DNA from: Methanoregula sp.
Lineage (GTDB): Archaea > Halobacteriota > Methanomicrobia > Methanomicrobiales > Methanospirillaceae
Assembly (NCBI RefSeq): GCF_023227875.1
Contig: NZ_JALOCH010000004.1
Span: 62,001 to 126,000, forward strand
Length of the DNA stretch: 64,000 nucleotides
Reading direction: 5' to 3'
Numbering within the stretch: position 1 is the stretch's first letter; every line of letters begins with the position of its first letter. The translations under genes were made by a program, and so were the position numbers. The notes under the pieces are model-generated. The model was not told the origin of the DNA and ran no database searches. It worked only from the letters and a program-made list of their open reading frames with translations. Positions 7,424 to 15,040 of this stretch are shown here, piece after piece.

Positions 7424-9193
7424 TCATTGTCCCTGCGATGATCGGGATCGTCGTTTTTTTCGTGATGACCCGTCAGGTCTTTTCATATTCGCGATAATTA
7501 CCCATAAGAGAATGAAAAACAGCAGAAATTTGACGGAATAGAAAATAAACTGAATGCCCGGCAGTCCATTTTCAATAATCTCGTAGGGCTTTCCTGATGC
7601 ATAGACAATCCCCTGTAAAACAGGCGATTCGAGAAACATAATCAGCTGGATAAGATAAAAGAGAAGCACCTGCCAATACGATTTCATCAGGAATAGAGCC
7701 AGGAACGGGACGATCCAGACGATAAAATAGGGAGTGAGTGCCACGTTGAGCAGGATAAAAGCAAAAACAGAAAAAAAGATGGCATAGCAAAGGATGACCG
7801 GCTTCCCGCTGGAGTGGTGGTAATACCAGTACAGTAAAAAACCTTCAATAATACAAAGCAGAATAACTGACAGTTCCCAGAATGGTTGAAAACCTGTGAC
7901 GCTTTTTGCAATAACATCAAGATAATATATCAGGCTGTGGACTTCGCTGCCGGGGCGCCCCATCTGGGACTGGTAGGTGAAAAGAAATCCCTGAATATTC
8001 AGGAGAATAAACGGAATTACGGCCAAAAAAACCAGGAGGCAGGAAACAGCCAAGCCTTTTTTCATCGGGGCCGTGTCATTATGATTTTTAATCGTATGAA
8101 CGATGAAAAACGGAAAACAGACGGCAGGAAACCATTTCGTCAGAAATCCACACGCCGCTGAAATATATGCAGGTATCTCTCTTCCATAAATAAATAATAA
8201 AAGAGAAAATACAAGGAAAAAAGTTGGAACGATATCAAAGGAAAATGAACCTGCAAATGCACTGAAAAATGCTGTGGCATACAACAATCCACAGAAAAAT
8301 GCTTTGTTATTTCCAAATAACCTGGCTGCTATGAAATAGACGCAGACAAGCACCGCAATGTCAACAAGGCACATCAGGATGACATAAGAACCGACAAATA
8401 CCGGATGACCCGGGACCAGCAGGGTAGGGATTGCTGCAATAAGGGCCGGGACAAGAAACAACTGGGGATATTCGATATGATAATCGACATAGGGTATATG
8501 ACCGGAAAGTGCCTCGGATGCATATGAATGGTATATACTGAGCTCCACATTGTTCGTAACGGCAATATGATAGAGGGAGAGGGAGAGTACAATTATTTTT
8601 ACAAAGATGAGGATACAAATCAGGAGAGATATCTCGTTAATAACCCGTTCCCGGGAATGTTCCGGTTTTTCTGTCGGCTTCTCTTTTGGCAATCGCTCAA
8701 TAGTATCTTCATGGTGGTATGTCCACCATCCGATAAACATAATCACCGGAATCCCGACCGGGATGCAGAAACCATCAGGCCCATGAAAAAAGGGGCCGTA
8801 CTGGAGTATATCCGAGATCGCAAAAAGGAGACCGCAAATAATTATCATTACAGAGGAAATCCTGAAGTACGGGTGAGAACCTTTTGCGAGTGATGCGATA
8901 TTTACAATAAAAGAACAGACAAGAAGGATCGCTGCTAAAATCCCCACCATTAAGGGGACTGCATGTATTCCCGTGATATCTCCTTCAAAAATAAATCTGA
9001 TAAGATTCGATACCGAGATGATTGAACTTCCATTTACCGTCTCCTGATACTGAAAAAGTGCCCATTGTATCCCGGCAACCGCCCAGTCTCCAATTGGGTA
9101 GCGTAATTTTTCAGGAACGCCGAACGCGTAAATATTTACAGGAATTAAAAAAACCAGGCAGTGAAGAATAAACGATGGGCGAAGTTTTATCAT
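7424..9193 (-). CDS. Multi-span membrane glycosyltransferase, GT-C-like
   Basis: The 589-residue protein has more than ten hydrophobic segments. A motif-bearing loop (GHIPYVDYHIEYPQLFL) resembles the acidic loop of polyprenol-phosphate-dependent GT-C mannosyl or arabinosyl transferases. FLTKWFPAVCFPFF later resembles conserved GT-C segments. It probably transfers a lipid-linked sugar to the cell envelope. The gene is visibly more AT-rich than its neighbours and stands alone, suggesting transfer. ATG at 9193 is preferred over an in-frame TTG at 9223. A twin-hairpin repeat lies upstream at 9253. Confidence 0.75.
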   Translation of the reverse strand: MIKLRPSFILHCLVFLIPVNIYAFGVPEKLRYPIGDWAVAGIQWALFQYQETVNGSSIISVSNLIRFIFEGDITGIHAVPLMVGILAAILLVCSFIVNIASLAKGSHPYFRISSVMIIICGLLFAISDILQYGPFFHGPDGFCIPVGIPVIMFIGWWTYHHEDTIERLPKEKPTEKPEHSRERVINEISLLICILIFVKIIVLSLSLYHIAVTNNVELSIYHSYASEALSGHIPYVDYHIEYPQLFLVPALIAAIPTLLVPGHPVFVGSYVILMCLVDIAVLVCVYFIAARLFGNNKAFFCGLLYATAFFSAFAGSFSFDIVPTFFLVFSLLLFIYGREIPAYISAACGFLTKWFPAVCFPFFIVHTIKNHNDTAPMKKGLAVSCLLVFLAVIPFILLNIQGFLFTYQSQMGRPGSEVHSLIYYLDVIAKSVTGFQPFWELSVILLCIIEGFLLYWYYHHSSGKPVILCYAIFFSVFAFILLNVALTPYFIVWIVPFLALFLMKSYWQVLLFYLIQLIMFLESPVLQGIVYASGKPYEIIENGLPGIQFIFYSVKFLLFFILLWVIIANMKRPDGSSRKKRRSRSSQGQ

Positions 9194-9252
9194 TTTTATT
9201 TTTACCAGTGGTTCAATATTCAATCATTCAGATATGAAATTTTTCTTATGAT

Positions 9253-9305
9253 CCGACAGGTCATCAGACCTGGAGGACGAGAAGAACGCATCAGCGTTCT
9301 TCGAG
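9253..9305 (+). repeat. Twin-hairpin repeat, copy 4
   Basis: AGGTC-ATCA-GACCT (9258-9271), linker GGAGGACGA, then GAAGAACGC-ATCA-GCGTTCTTC (9281-9302), a perfect 9-bp stem. A fragment of hairpin 1 (GTCATCAGGCCCGC) recurs at about 9341-9354. Confidence 0.8.
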
Positions 9306-9466
9306 TTCCGAGACCTTTATCAGAATCCGAATTGATAAACGTCATCAGGCCCGCATAAGTGGTTTTTACAACAAAGTGGAGCGGTTCGCTCATGTGGGAT
9401 TGTGTGGCGGCCCCGCTCCATTTTTATTCCAGTATTTTATTACACCGGGATGCGCAACTATTCTGC

Positions 9467-10246
9467 ATGGATAACACTCTGATCATCACCGACGCGGCCG
9501 GGTACGCAAAGGAAGCGCTCGTGGGGAAATGGACCCGCTGGCTTATCTTTGTCATCTGCGGCCTGCCCATGGCCCTCCTCCCGTTCGTGTTTGACTCAAA
9601 GAAGTTAGTAGACGGCGCGACCTTCCGCTGGGACCTCGTCCCCTGGACCGAGATCGCCATCATCTGTATTGTCGCCTTCCTCCTCTCGTTCCTCCTCTCG
9701 GGGTACCTGGCCCGGGTCTACCGGGGGGTAACACCCCCGCCGGAGTTCGACAACTGGGGGGCCCTGTATATCGACGGGATAAAAATTGCTGTCACCGGGT
9801 TCATCTGGTTCATCCCGATGTTTGTCGTGATCGCGGCCCTGTTCGCCGTCATCTTCGGCATGGGTGCAGGCGACACCGGATCTCAGATCGGGATGATCGG
9901 ACTCATATTCCTCATTCTCCTCATTGAGATCGTGGTGGTCATCGTTACCGTCCTCTTCAGCATGCTGGGCATTATCCGGTGCGCCCGCACCGGCAGTATC
10001 CGGGAAGGTATCCGGTTTAGTGCAATCCTTGAGACGATCCGGACGATCGGCTGGCTGAATTACCTCATCGCCCTGGTGATCCTCATGGTCATCGGGTTTG
10101 TCTTCTTCATCATCCTCTCGATCGTCGCCTTCATCCCGTACGTGGGATGGGTGATCCAGCTCGTCTTCATCCCGTTCTACTCGGTCTTTTCCGCACGGTA
10201 CCTCTGCCAGGTGTATGACCACGGCGTGCCACAGGCAACGGCCTGA
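9467..10246 (+). CDS. DUF4013-family integral membrane protein
   Basis: The 259-residue protein has six or so membrane segments. The opening ITDAAGYAKEALVGKWTRWL and the GYLARVYRG region match the DUF4013 family common in methanogens. The family has no established function. The ATG at 9467 begins the family-typical N terminus. The frame extends back to 9359 in non-conserved sequence. An AT-rich stretch (TATTTTATTAC, about 9433-9443) suggests a leaderless transcript. A T-rich tract follows the stop and the next gene converges. Confidence 0.85.
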   Translation: MDNTLIITDAAGYAKEALVGKWTRWLIFVICGLPMALLPFVFDSKKLVDGATFRWDLVPWTEIAIICIVAFLLSFLLSGYLARVYRGVTPPPEFDNWGALYIDGIKIAVTGFIWFIPMFVVIAALFAVIFGMGAGDTGSQIGMIGLIFLILLIEIVVVIVTVLFSMLGIIRCARTGSIREGIRFSAILETIRTIGWLNYLIALVILMVIGFVFFIILSIVAFIPYVGWVIQLVFIPFYSVFSARYLCQVYDHGVPQATA

Positions 10247-10247
10247 A

Positions 10248-10270
10248 TCTTTTTTTCCCTCTCTTTTTCT
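10248..10270 (+). terminator. Oligo-T terminator after the DUF4013 gene
   Basis: Two T runs (CTTTTTTTCCC, CTCTTTTTCT) follow the stop directly, in the gap between convergent genes. Confidence 0.55.
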
Positions 10271-10275
10271 GCCGG

Positions 10276-11646
10276 TTACGACAGGACCTGTGCCATCTTC
10301 GCAAGCGACGCCGCCACCCGGCGCCGGAACACGTCGCGGTCGATCGCGGAGGCTGCGTGCCGGTCGAGCACCATGATCCGGTCGGCCTGGGCGATCAGGG
10401 CGTCCATGGCACACGCGGCAAAGACGAGCGCCGTGTCGCCGAGTTTCCCGCGGTCGTGGGCAAGGATCTCAGAGAGGGGCGTCACCTCCCCGGTCTGGAG
10501 ACAGCTCTTCACGAGCAGGTTCGGGGCTGCCCGGTCCTCATCGATCAGGAGGAGCGGGGCCCTGCGGGCAACCGCGCCCTGCACCTGGAACGCCATCGTC
10601 ATCGACCCGCTGCCCATGCCGCAGGCAGCCCGTGCGGTGCCGGCCATCCCGGGCGGGAGAGCGGAGAAGAACATGCTCACGTCCGCCCCGGCCAGCTCGC
10701 AGTTCACTGCTTCCGCGGTGCAGAGGCCGTCCACGGTCACGACCCGTTCCCGCCCGTCGCCAACCGCGTGGTCGTCCATGCCGGCGATGATCCCTTCGAG
10801 GAACGTGGTCTTGCCCTGTGCGTTCGAGCCGGCAACCGCGAACACCTCGCGTTTCCGGATGCCAAGGCCGGTCACGACCCGGTTGCTCGCCCCGAGCTCC
10901 AGCTCCACTGGCGCAAGCTCCTGCGGGCAGGTGAACGGTACGTTCACGCCTTCCTTGGGACCGGCAGTCCGGAAGAAGCAGCGGTACCGGGTGCAGTGCC
11001 GGGCGAGCCGGGCACCGTCACCGACAAAAGAGATCAGGCCGAGCGAAGGGAGCCGCTCCCGGAGCAGCTGCTGGTCGAGCGCATTGATCCACGCGGTCTC
11101 GAGCACCCGCACCGGCAGGGCGAAGACGCACGCCGCGACCGCTTCGCAGAGCGCTGCAACCGTCTCCGTGACCCGGAAGACCTCCACAGGGGAGAACCGG
11201 GCCGGGCAGGGGACGGCCCCGCAGAGGAGGAGGTGGACGCCCGACTCGTCCGCGAAGTTGCGGCTGTCGGCATGCCAGAGATCGGATGCGAGCGCTGACG
11301 GTGACCGGACAAGGGTGTAAGGTTCGGCAGTGGACGCGTAGTGCTGCGGAAATTGTGTGCCTTTCCCGGCGAGCGGGCCGAGCGCCGGCACGCAAAAAAC
11401 CTGCTGCTTGACCCGCTCGATGATCAGGGCAACGGCACCGGCTGCACCCCGCACGTCAAGCGGGACCTCGGAGAGGAGCGGGCGGCGTATGATCACCGGT
11501 ACCGAGAACCGGAGGGCGTCGCCGTCAAACGACCGGACCGCGTACGCCGTGACACCCGGCACCACCGCCGCCGTATCGATCGCCCACCGTTCATCACCGG
11601 GAAGGGCGAGCACCCCGGCAAGACAGGCATCCGGTCCATCATCCAT
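10276..11646 (-). CDS. Predicted ABC-class P-loop ATPase (COG3044-like), short form
   Basis: The 456-residue protein has a Walker A GSNAQGKTT, then DDHAVGDGRERVVT (a family hallmark), a Gly/Ser-rich signature-like stretch (GMGSGSMTM), and Walker B APLLLIDEDRAAPN. These match the COG3044 'predicted ATPase of the ABC class', whose members are usually near 560 residues. Here the N-terminal region looks shortened. No permease is adjacent, so a soluble role is likely; the substrate is unknown. ATG at 11646 lies about 29 nt from CTTTTTTAC. An upstream GTG at 11661 is the alternative. Confidence 0.8.
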   Translation of the reverse strand: MDDGPDACLAGVLALPGDERWAIDTAAVVPGVTAYAVRSFDGDALRFSVPVIIRRPLLSEVPLDVRGAAGAVALIIERVKQQVFCVPALGPLAGKGTQFPQHYASTAEPYTLVRSPSALASDLWHADSRNFADESGVHLLLCGAVPCPARFSPVEVFRVTETVAALCEAVAACVFALPVRVLETAWINALDQQLLRERLPSLGLISFVGDGARLARHCTRYRCFFRTAGPKEGVNVPFTCPQELAPVELELGASNRVVTGLGIRKREVFAVAGSNAQGKTTFLEGIIAGMDDHAVGDGRERVVTVDGLCTAEAVNCELAGADVSMFFSALPPGMAGTARAACGMGSGSMTMAFQVQGAVARRAPLLLIDEDRAAPNLLVKSCLQTGEVTPLSEILAHDRGKLGDTALVFAACAMDALIAQADRIMVLDRHAASAIDRDVFRRRVAASLAKMAQVLS

Positions 11647-11711
11647 GGTACGGGATTGCACCGTGAACCGTAAAAAAGCCGGTCATGAAAAGAGCTGGGC
11701 GGGGTTCCGCA

Positions 11712-11849
11712 TTACTTCGAGCTGTCGTACCCGCACCGCTTGCAGCGGTAGGAGCCGTCGGGTTTCAGGACGATATTGGGGTCATGGCACTGGTCGCAGA
11801 TCGGTCGGTCCTTCTTCACCTTCGACTTGGCCTGGGGGAGTTTTTCCAT
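11712..11849 (-). CDS. Small zinc-ribbon protein
   Basis: The 45-residue protein has a Lys-rich start (MEKLPQAKSKVKKDR) and one four-cysteine zinc ribbon (CDQC, then CKRC after SYR). It resembles the many tiny zinc-ribbon proteins of methanogens, but its role is unknown. The start is supported by a TATA box (CTTTATAGA on the minus strand, 11870-11878) about 25 nt upstream, giving a leaderless mRNA. It is divergent from the GIY-YIG gene. Confidence 0.75.
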   Translation of the reverse strand: MEKLPQAKSKVKKDRPICDQCHDPNIVLKPDGSYRCKRCGYDSSK

Positions 11850-11869
11850 GGGAAGTGATTGCCGGGATT

Positions 11870-11878
11870 TCTATAAAG
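11870..11878 (-). promoter_or_regulatory. TATA box for the small zinc-ribbon gene
   Basis: CTTTATAGA on the minus strand is centred about 25 nt from the start codon at 11849. Confidence 0.6.
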
Positions 11879-11937
11879 ATATACCCCGTATTCCACCCTC
11901 ATCCTTATGCACACACCCGCCCAATCCATGAACAGCA

Positions 11938-13107
11938 ATGTCCCCCGACTCTGAAAAGCCTGCTGCCCGCGACCTCGAGACCATCGACCACTTCTTCGAT
12001 AACTGGTGCAACCTCCCCTGGACCGAATGGGTCCCCTTCAATGCAACAAAACAGGTGTTCACCAAGATCCCGCAGGAGCCCGGCATCTACCGCATCCGTC
12101 CGGTGGGAAAAGAGTGCCTCGTATATATCGGCGAGACAAAACGGTCACTTCGCGAGCGCCTGCACAACCTCATAATCGAGCTTGCAAAGGCAGAGGGAAT
12201 GCCCTGGAGCGATCCCCACACGGAAGCCCCGGCGCTCTGGGCATGGAGAACCGAGTGGTTATCAAACCACGAGGTCGAGAAGAATCCGAAGAATTCGATG
12301 AGTTCCGAGAGGTCATCAGATATCGTGGACGATAAGAGTCAGCAGGATTCGATGAGTTCTGATAGGTCATCAGATATCGTGGACGATAAGAGTCAGCAGG
12401 ATTCGATGAGTTCCGAGGGGCCATCAGGCCGCGAGGACGAGAAGAATTCGAAGAATTCTTCGAGCGGCGAGGGGTTGGCAGACCACACCGAAGAGGCCCT
12501 GCTGCCAGTAGATCCCCACGGGTTCGAATGCTCGGCCGCACCGCTCGATGCCTCCGACAGCGGGCGCCGGGCCATGGAGAGTTTTCTCCTGTACCGGTAC
12601 CGGCAGGAGAACGGGGAATCGCCACTCTGCAGCCTTGGCCGTTTCCACCCCCGGTACCGCAGGTCAACAACAAGGAAAGAAGGGGTGCGGGGCGCCCGGC
12701 TCGCGGAGGGGCAGAAAGACAACCCGGCCGGGAGACCGGGCCACCCGCCGCTCCGGCCTTCAGGAACACCCGGGGACCGGGACTGGATGGGGCTTGCCTG
12801 GAGCGAGCACGAGACACTCACGGAAGAAAAACTCCGAAACGTCCCCCGCAGCCCGGGCCTGTACCTCCTGCTCGGTGCCGGACAGGTCATCTCCATCGGA
12901 GGTGTCGGGGACTGTGCCGCCCGGCTGAACGGGCAGGCCGGGAGGTCGTGGGAGGGGATGGTGCCGCAGTTTTCGTACCATGTCCTTGACGAACCCATCC
13001 CCCCACACCAGCTCCGGGAGCTGGAGACGGACCTGATCGGAAATTTCTATGAACAGTTCCGGAAAGCGCCGGAACTCCAGTTCAGGAGCAGCAGTCACAG
13101 GCCGTGA
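11938..13107 (+). CDS. GIY-YIG domain protein with repeat-derived insertion
   Basis: The 389-residue protein has an N-terminal GIY-YIG domain (EPGIYRIRPV, then LVYIGETKRSLRERL, residues 44-85). A second, weaker copy lies near the C terminus (SPGLYLLLGAGQVISIGG). Between them residues about 106-178 are low complexity. They consist of 18-residue units such as DSMSSERSSDIVDDKSQQ, and the DNA is a run of twin-hairpin repeats in frame. GIY-YIG domains are nucleases or DNA-repair modules; the missing C-terminal catalytic residues cannot be judged here. The stop precedes the next gene by 28 nt, so the two may be co-transcribed. Confidence 0.8.
   Translation: MSPDSEKPAARDLETIDHFFDNWCNLPWTEWVPFNATKQVFTKIPQEPGIYRIRPVGKECLVYIGETKRSLRERLHNLIIELAKAEGMPWSDPHTEAPALWAWRTEWLSNHEVEKNPKNSMSSERSSDIVDDKSQQDSMSSDRSSDIVDDKSQQDSMSSEGPSGREDEKNSKNSSSGEGLADHTEEALLPVDPHGFECSAAPLDASDSGRRAMESFLLYRYRQENGESPLCSLGRFHPRYRRSTTRKEGVRGARLAEGQKDNPAGRPGHPPLRPSGTPGDRDWMGLAWSEHETLTEEKLRNVPRSPGLYLLLGAGQVISIGGVGDCAARLNGQAGRSWEGMVPQFSYHVLDEPIPPHQLRELETDLIGNFYEQFRKAPELQFRSSSHRP
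12255..12465 (+). repeat. Tandem twin-hairpin repeats inside the GIY-YIG gene
   Basis: Four units lie in frame. Unit a starts with GTGGTT-ATCA-AACCAC (12255-12270). Units b and c are nearly identical 54-nt copies (GGTCATCAGATATC at 12311 and 12365). Unit d has GGCC-ATCA-GGCC (12419-12430), linker GCGAGGACGA and a perfect 9-bp stem GAAGAATTC-GAA-GAATTCTTC (12441-12461). 54 nt is 18 codons, so the units keep the reading frame. Confidence 0.8.
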
Positions 13108-13135
13108 ACAACGTGGACCGGTTCTGGGGTGACCA

Positions 13136-13762
13136 ATGACCCGCTACCTGATCGATATCCGCCTGATGGGTTCGGTGAAGCAGCAGATCAGCGGTTTAAG
13201 CCATCATCTGGATGAGAAATTCCGTCTCGGCAACAAGCTTGTTGTCCCGCATATTACACTTGCCGGGCCCTTTTCAACGGAGAATGAAGAAAAACTTCTC
13301 GAAGAGTTCAAACGGGTATGCACGGACCAGATAACGGTCCCGAAATACGAGGTCGGAGGGTACGGGTTTTTTGATGATACGCGGGTGGTCTTTGTTGCGA
13401 TCACCCCGGACGAGTCCCTGAAACAATTCCGGTACAAGCTCGCGCAGGCAATCTCACCGTACTGCACATTACGGGACTATGACCGGGATTCTGCCGACAC
13501 ATTCAGGTTCCACGCAACACTCGCCATGAAACTTGACTGGCTCACCTTCCGTAGGATCAAATGGTATTTCAGGAAACAGGAACCGGTCGTGTACCGGCAC
13601 CACCCGATCCGGGCGACCCTGCTCCGGAATTCAAAGATCGTATGCGAATATGATTTCGTCCAGGACCGTATGCTGACCCGGGCTCAGGCACTGAGCAGGG
13701 CGACGAGGAAGCGGGATTTTGATATGCTCAGGGCATGGGATGACGGGTGCCGGGAGGAATAA
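13136..13762 (+). CDS. 2H phosphoesterase / 2'-5' RNA ligase-like protein
   Basis: The 208-residue protein has the two histidine motifs of the 2H superfamily, PHITLAG (residues 38-44) and FHATLAM, spaced as expected for LigT/ThpR-like proteins. The family hydrolyses or ligates 2'-phosphoester bonds in RNA or nucleotides. The second motif HATL is a normal HxT/S variant. A strong GGGGTGA site lies 4 nt before the ATG. It follows the GIY-YIG gene closely on the same strand, which may point to a shared nucleic-acid role. Confidence 0.85.
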   Translation: MTRYLIDIRLMGSVKQQISGLSHHLDEKFRLGNKLVVPHITLAGPFSTENEEKLLEEFKRVCTDQITVPKYEVGGYGFFDDTRVVFVAITPDESLKQFRYKLAQAISPYCTLRDYDRDSADTFRFHATLAMKLDWLTFRRIKWYFRKQEPVVYRHHPIRATLLRNSKIVCEYDFVQDRMLTRAQALSRATRKRDFDMLRAWDDGCREE

Positions 13763-13792
13763 CGGAGAATATTTCCCCCGATAAATACGGGC

Positions 13793-13828
13793 AAAAATAT
13801 ATCATCCCATAACCATATCATCGGTTAT
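13793..13828 (+). promoter_or_regulatory. Promoter with inverted repeat before the PEGA membrane protein gene
   Basis: AAAAATATATC (13793-13803) is a likely TATA box. An inverted repeat ATAACC-N8-GGTTAT (13809-13828) overlaps the predicted start site near 13825, a typical place for an archaeal repressor operator. The ATG at 13850 has a GGGAG site about 8 nt upstream. Confidence 0.45.
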
Positions 13829-13849
13829 CAAATTCTGGGAGTTTATGAT

Positions 13850-14587
13850 ATGGCAGATAGTGCAGGCCAGACAGGCTCGATCAATGTGATCTCAACCCCG
13901 GGTGGGGCAAAGATCCAGGTAAGCCATAACAACAGTACCGAACAGATCGTTCCGGAGACACCGTACACCATCGGCGGGAAAGAGCCGGGCACCTATACCG
14001 TGACCGTCACCAAGGGTGGGGACTCGAATTCAAAGCAGGTGAAGGTTGAAGCGGATAAGACGGTCACCGTGTACCTGACCATCTTTAACGCCGAAGTAAA
14101 TGCCGTCATCAGCAGGATTGGGTATTACACGGTCGCGTTCATCATGCTCCTTGCAGCAATCACCGTAGCAACGTATTTCAATTTCCTTATTCCTCACAGC
14201 AATTTGTTCAGGGAACTTATTTTTGTCGCATGTGCCGGTGGGCTTGGCGGCCTGGCCTTCAACATGTACGTCTATGTGTACCATATCGGCCGCGAGGAGG
14301 ATTTCAGGGTGGAATACAAATATTCGTATTACCTCCGCCCGTTCCTCGGCATTCTCTATGGTACCTTTGTCTTCTTCCTGGTAGCCGGCGGCCTCATGAT
14401 GCTGTCCGGGACAACGGCACCCACCATTGAGAATATGTACGTCCTGAAGTCCGTCATGTTCTATATCGCGCTCGCGTTCCTTGCCGGGTATGCGGAGGAG
14501 CCGTTCTCCCTCCAGCTGAAGACCCTGGCAGAGGCCCTGTTCAAGGAACCACCAAACACAGACACTGCAACAACAACCGCAAAATAA
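13850..14587 (+). CDS. PEGA-domain membrane protein
   Basis: The 245-residue protein has an N-terminal PEGA domain (SINVISTPGGAKIQV to VKVEADKTVTVYLTI, residues about 9-78). Four membrane segments follow (YTVAFIMLLAAITVA; ELIFVACAGGLGGLAF; ILYGTFVFFLVAGGLMML; VMFYIALAFLAGY). There is no signal peptide, so the PEGA domain would lie on the side dictated by the first span. The C-terminal tail is short and Thr-rich. PEGA domains bind or stack in envelope proteins; a specific function is not clear. Confidence 0.8.
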   Translation: MADSAGQTGSINVISTPGGAKIQVSHNNSTEQIVPETPYTIGGKEPGTYTVTVTKGGDSNSKQVKVEADKTVTVYLTIFNAEVNAVISRIGYYTVAFIMLLAAITVATYFNFLIPHSNLFRELIFVACAGGLGGLAFNMYVYVYHIGREEDFRVEYKYSYYLRPFLGILYGTFVFFLVAGGLMMLSGTTAPTIENMYVLKSVMFYIALAFLAGYAEEPFSLQLKTLAEALFKEPPNTDTATTTAK

Positions 14588-14676
14588 CACCATCGCCTCA
14601 CAGGAGATCACGAGAGGGGACGACCCCGGGTTCCGAAGAGGGGGCGGGCAGGGTACCGGATGAGAAAATTAAAAAT

Positions 14677-14985
14677 TTACATCTTCGACTGGTCGCGGGG
14701 GAGTGCCGTGCCGTGGGCACCCGGGCCTTTTGCGCCGAGGCCGAGCATCGGGTCACGCTTCTTCTTCTTGTGCTCCCCGTCATCGGGAGACGCAGCCGGG
14801 ACCTTGTCTAAGAAACACTCGACCGGGTCGCGCCCGCCGGCACAGGTCTTATCCTTGAATTCCGTGCAGTCCCCGCACACCGGCACCTGGGTTGGCAGCA
14901 GCGAGGGGAAGTGGTTCTTCCAGAGAGTGGGATCGATCTTGCCCTGTTCGAGAAAACGCTGGATATGCCGCGCCGTGTATTTCAT
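14677..14985 (-). CDS. Small cysteine-containing protein of unknown function
   Basis: The 102-residue protein begins MKYTARHIQRFLEQGKIDP. Four cysteines (CGDCTEFKDKTC ... ECFLD) could form a metal site, followed by a Lys-rich disordered tail (DDGEHKKKKRDP). The family is unrecognised. The start ATG is unambiguous, though the ribosome site is weak. It lies between the convergent PEGA gene and recQ. Confidence 0.65.
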   Translation of the reverse strand: MKYTARHIQRFLEQGKIDPTLWKNHFPSLLPTQVPVCGDCTEFKDKTCAGGRDPVECFLDKVPAASPDDGEHKKKKRDPMLGLGAKGPGAHGTALPRDQSKM

Positions 14986-15040
14986 GCTGATATCATAAGC
15001 ACTGGATCCTCATATGCCTTCTTTCATGGCAGGGCCGGTC

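Noticed and set aside
7228..7497. 89-residue plus-strand frame with a hydrophobic end
   Set aside because: It overlaps the glycosyltransferase C terminus, and its first half is low-complexity. No ribosome site supports it.
10357..11320. Two overlapping plus-strand frames of over 300 codons
   Set aside because: Both are antisense to the COG3044-type ATPase, which has clear Walker motifs.
12299..12470. CRISPR-like tandem repeat
   Set aside because: Units adjoin without unique spacers and keep a reading frame, so it is not a CRISPR array.
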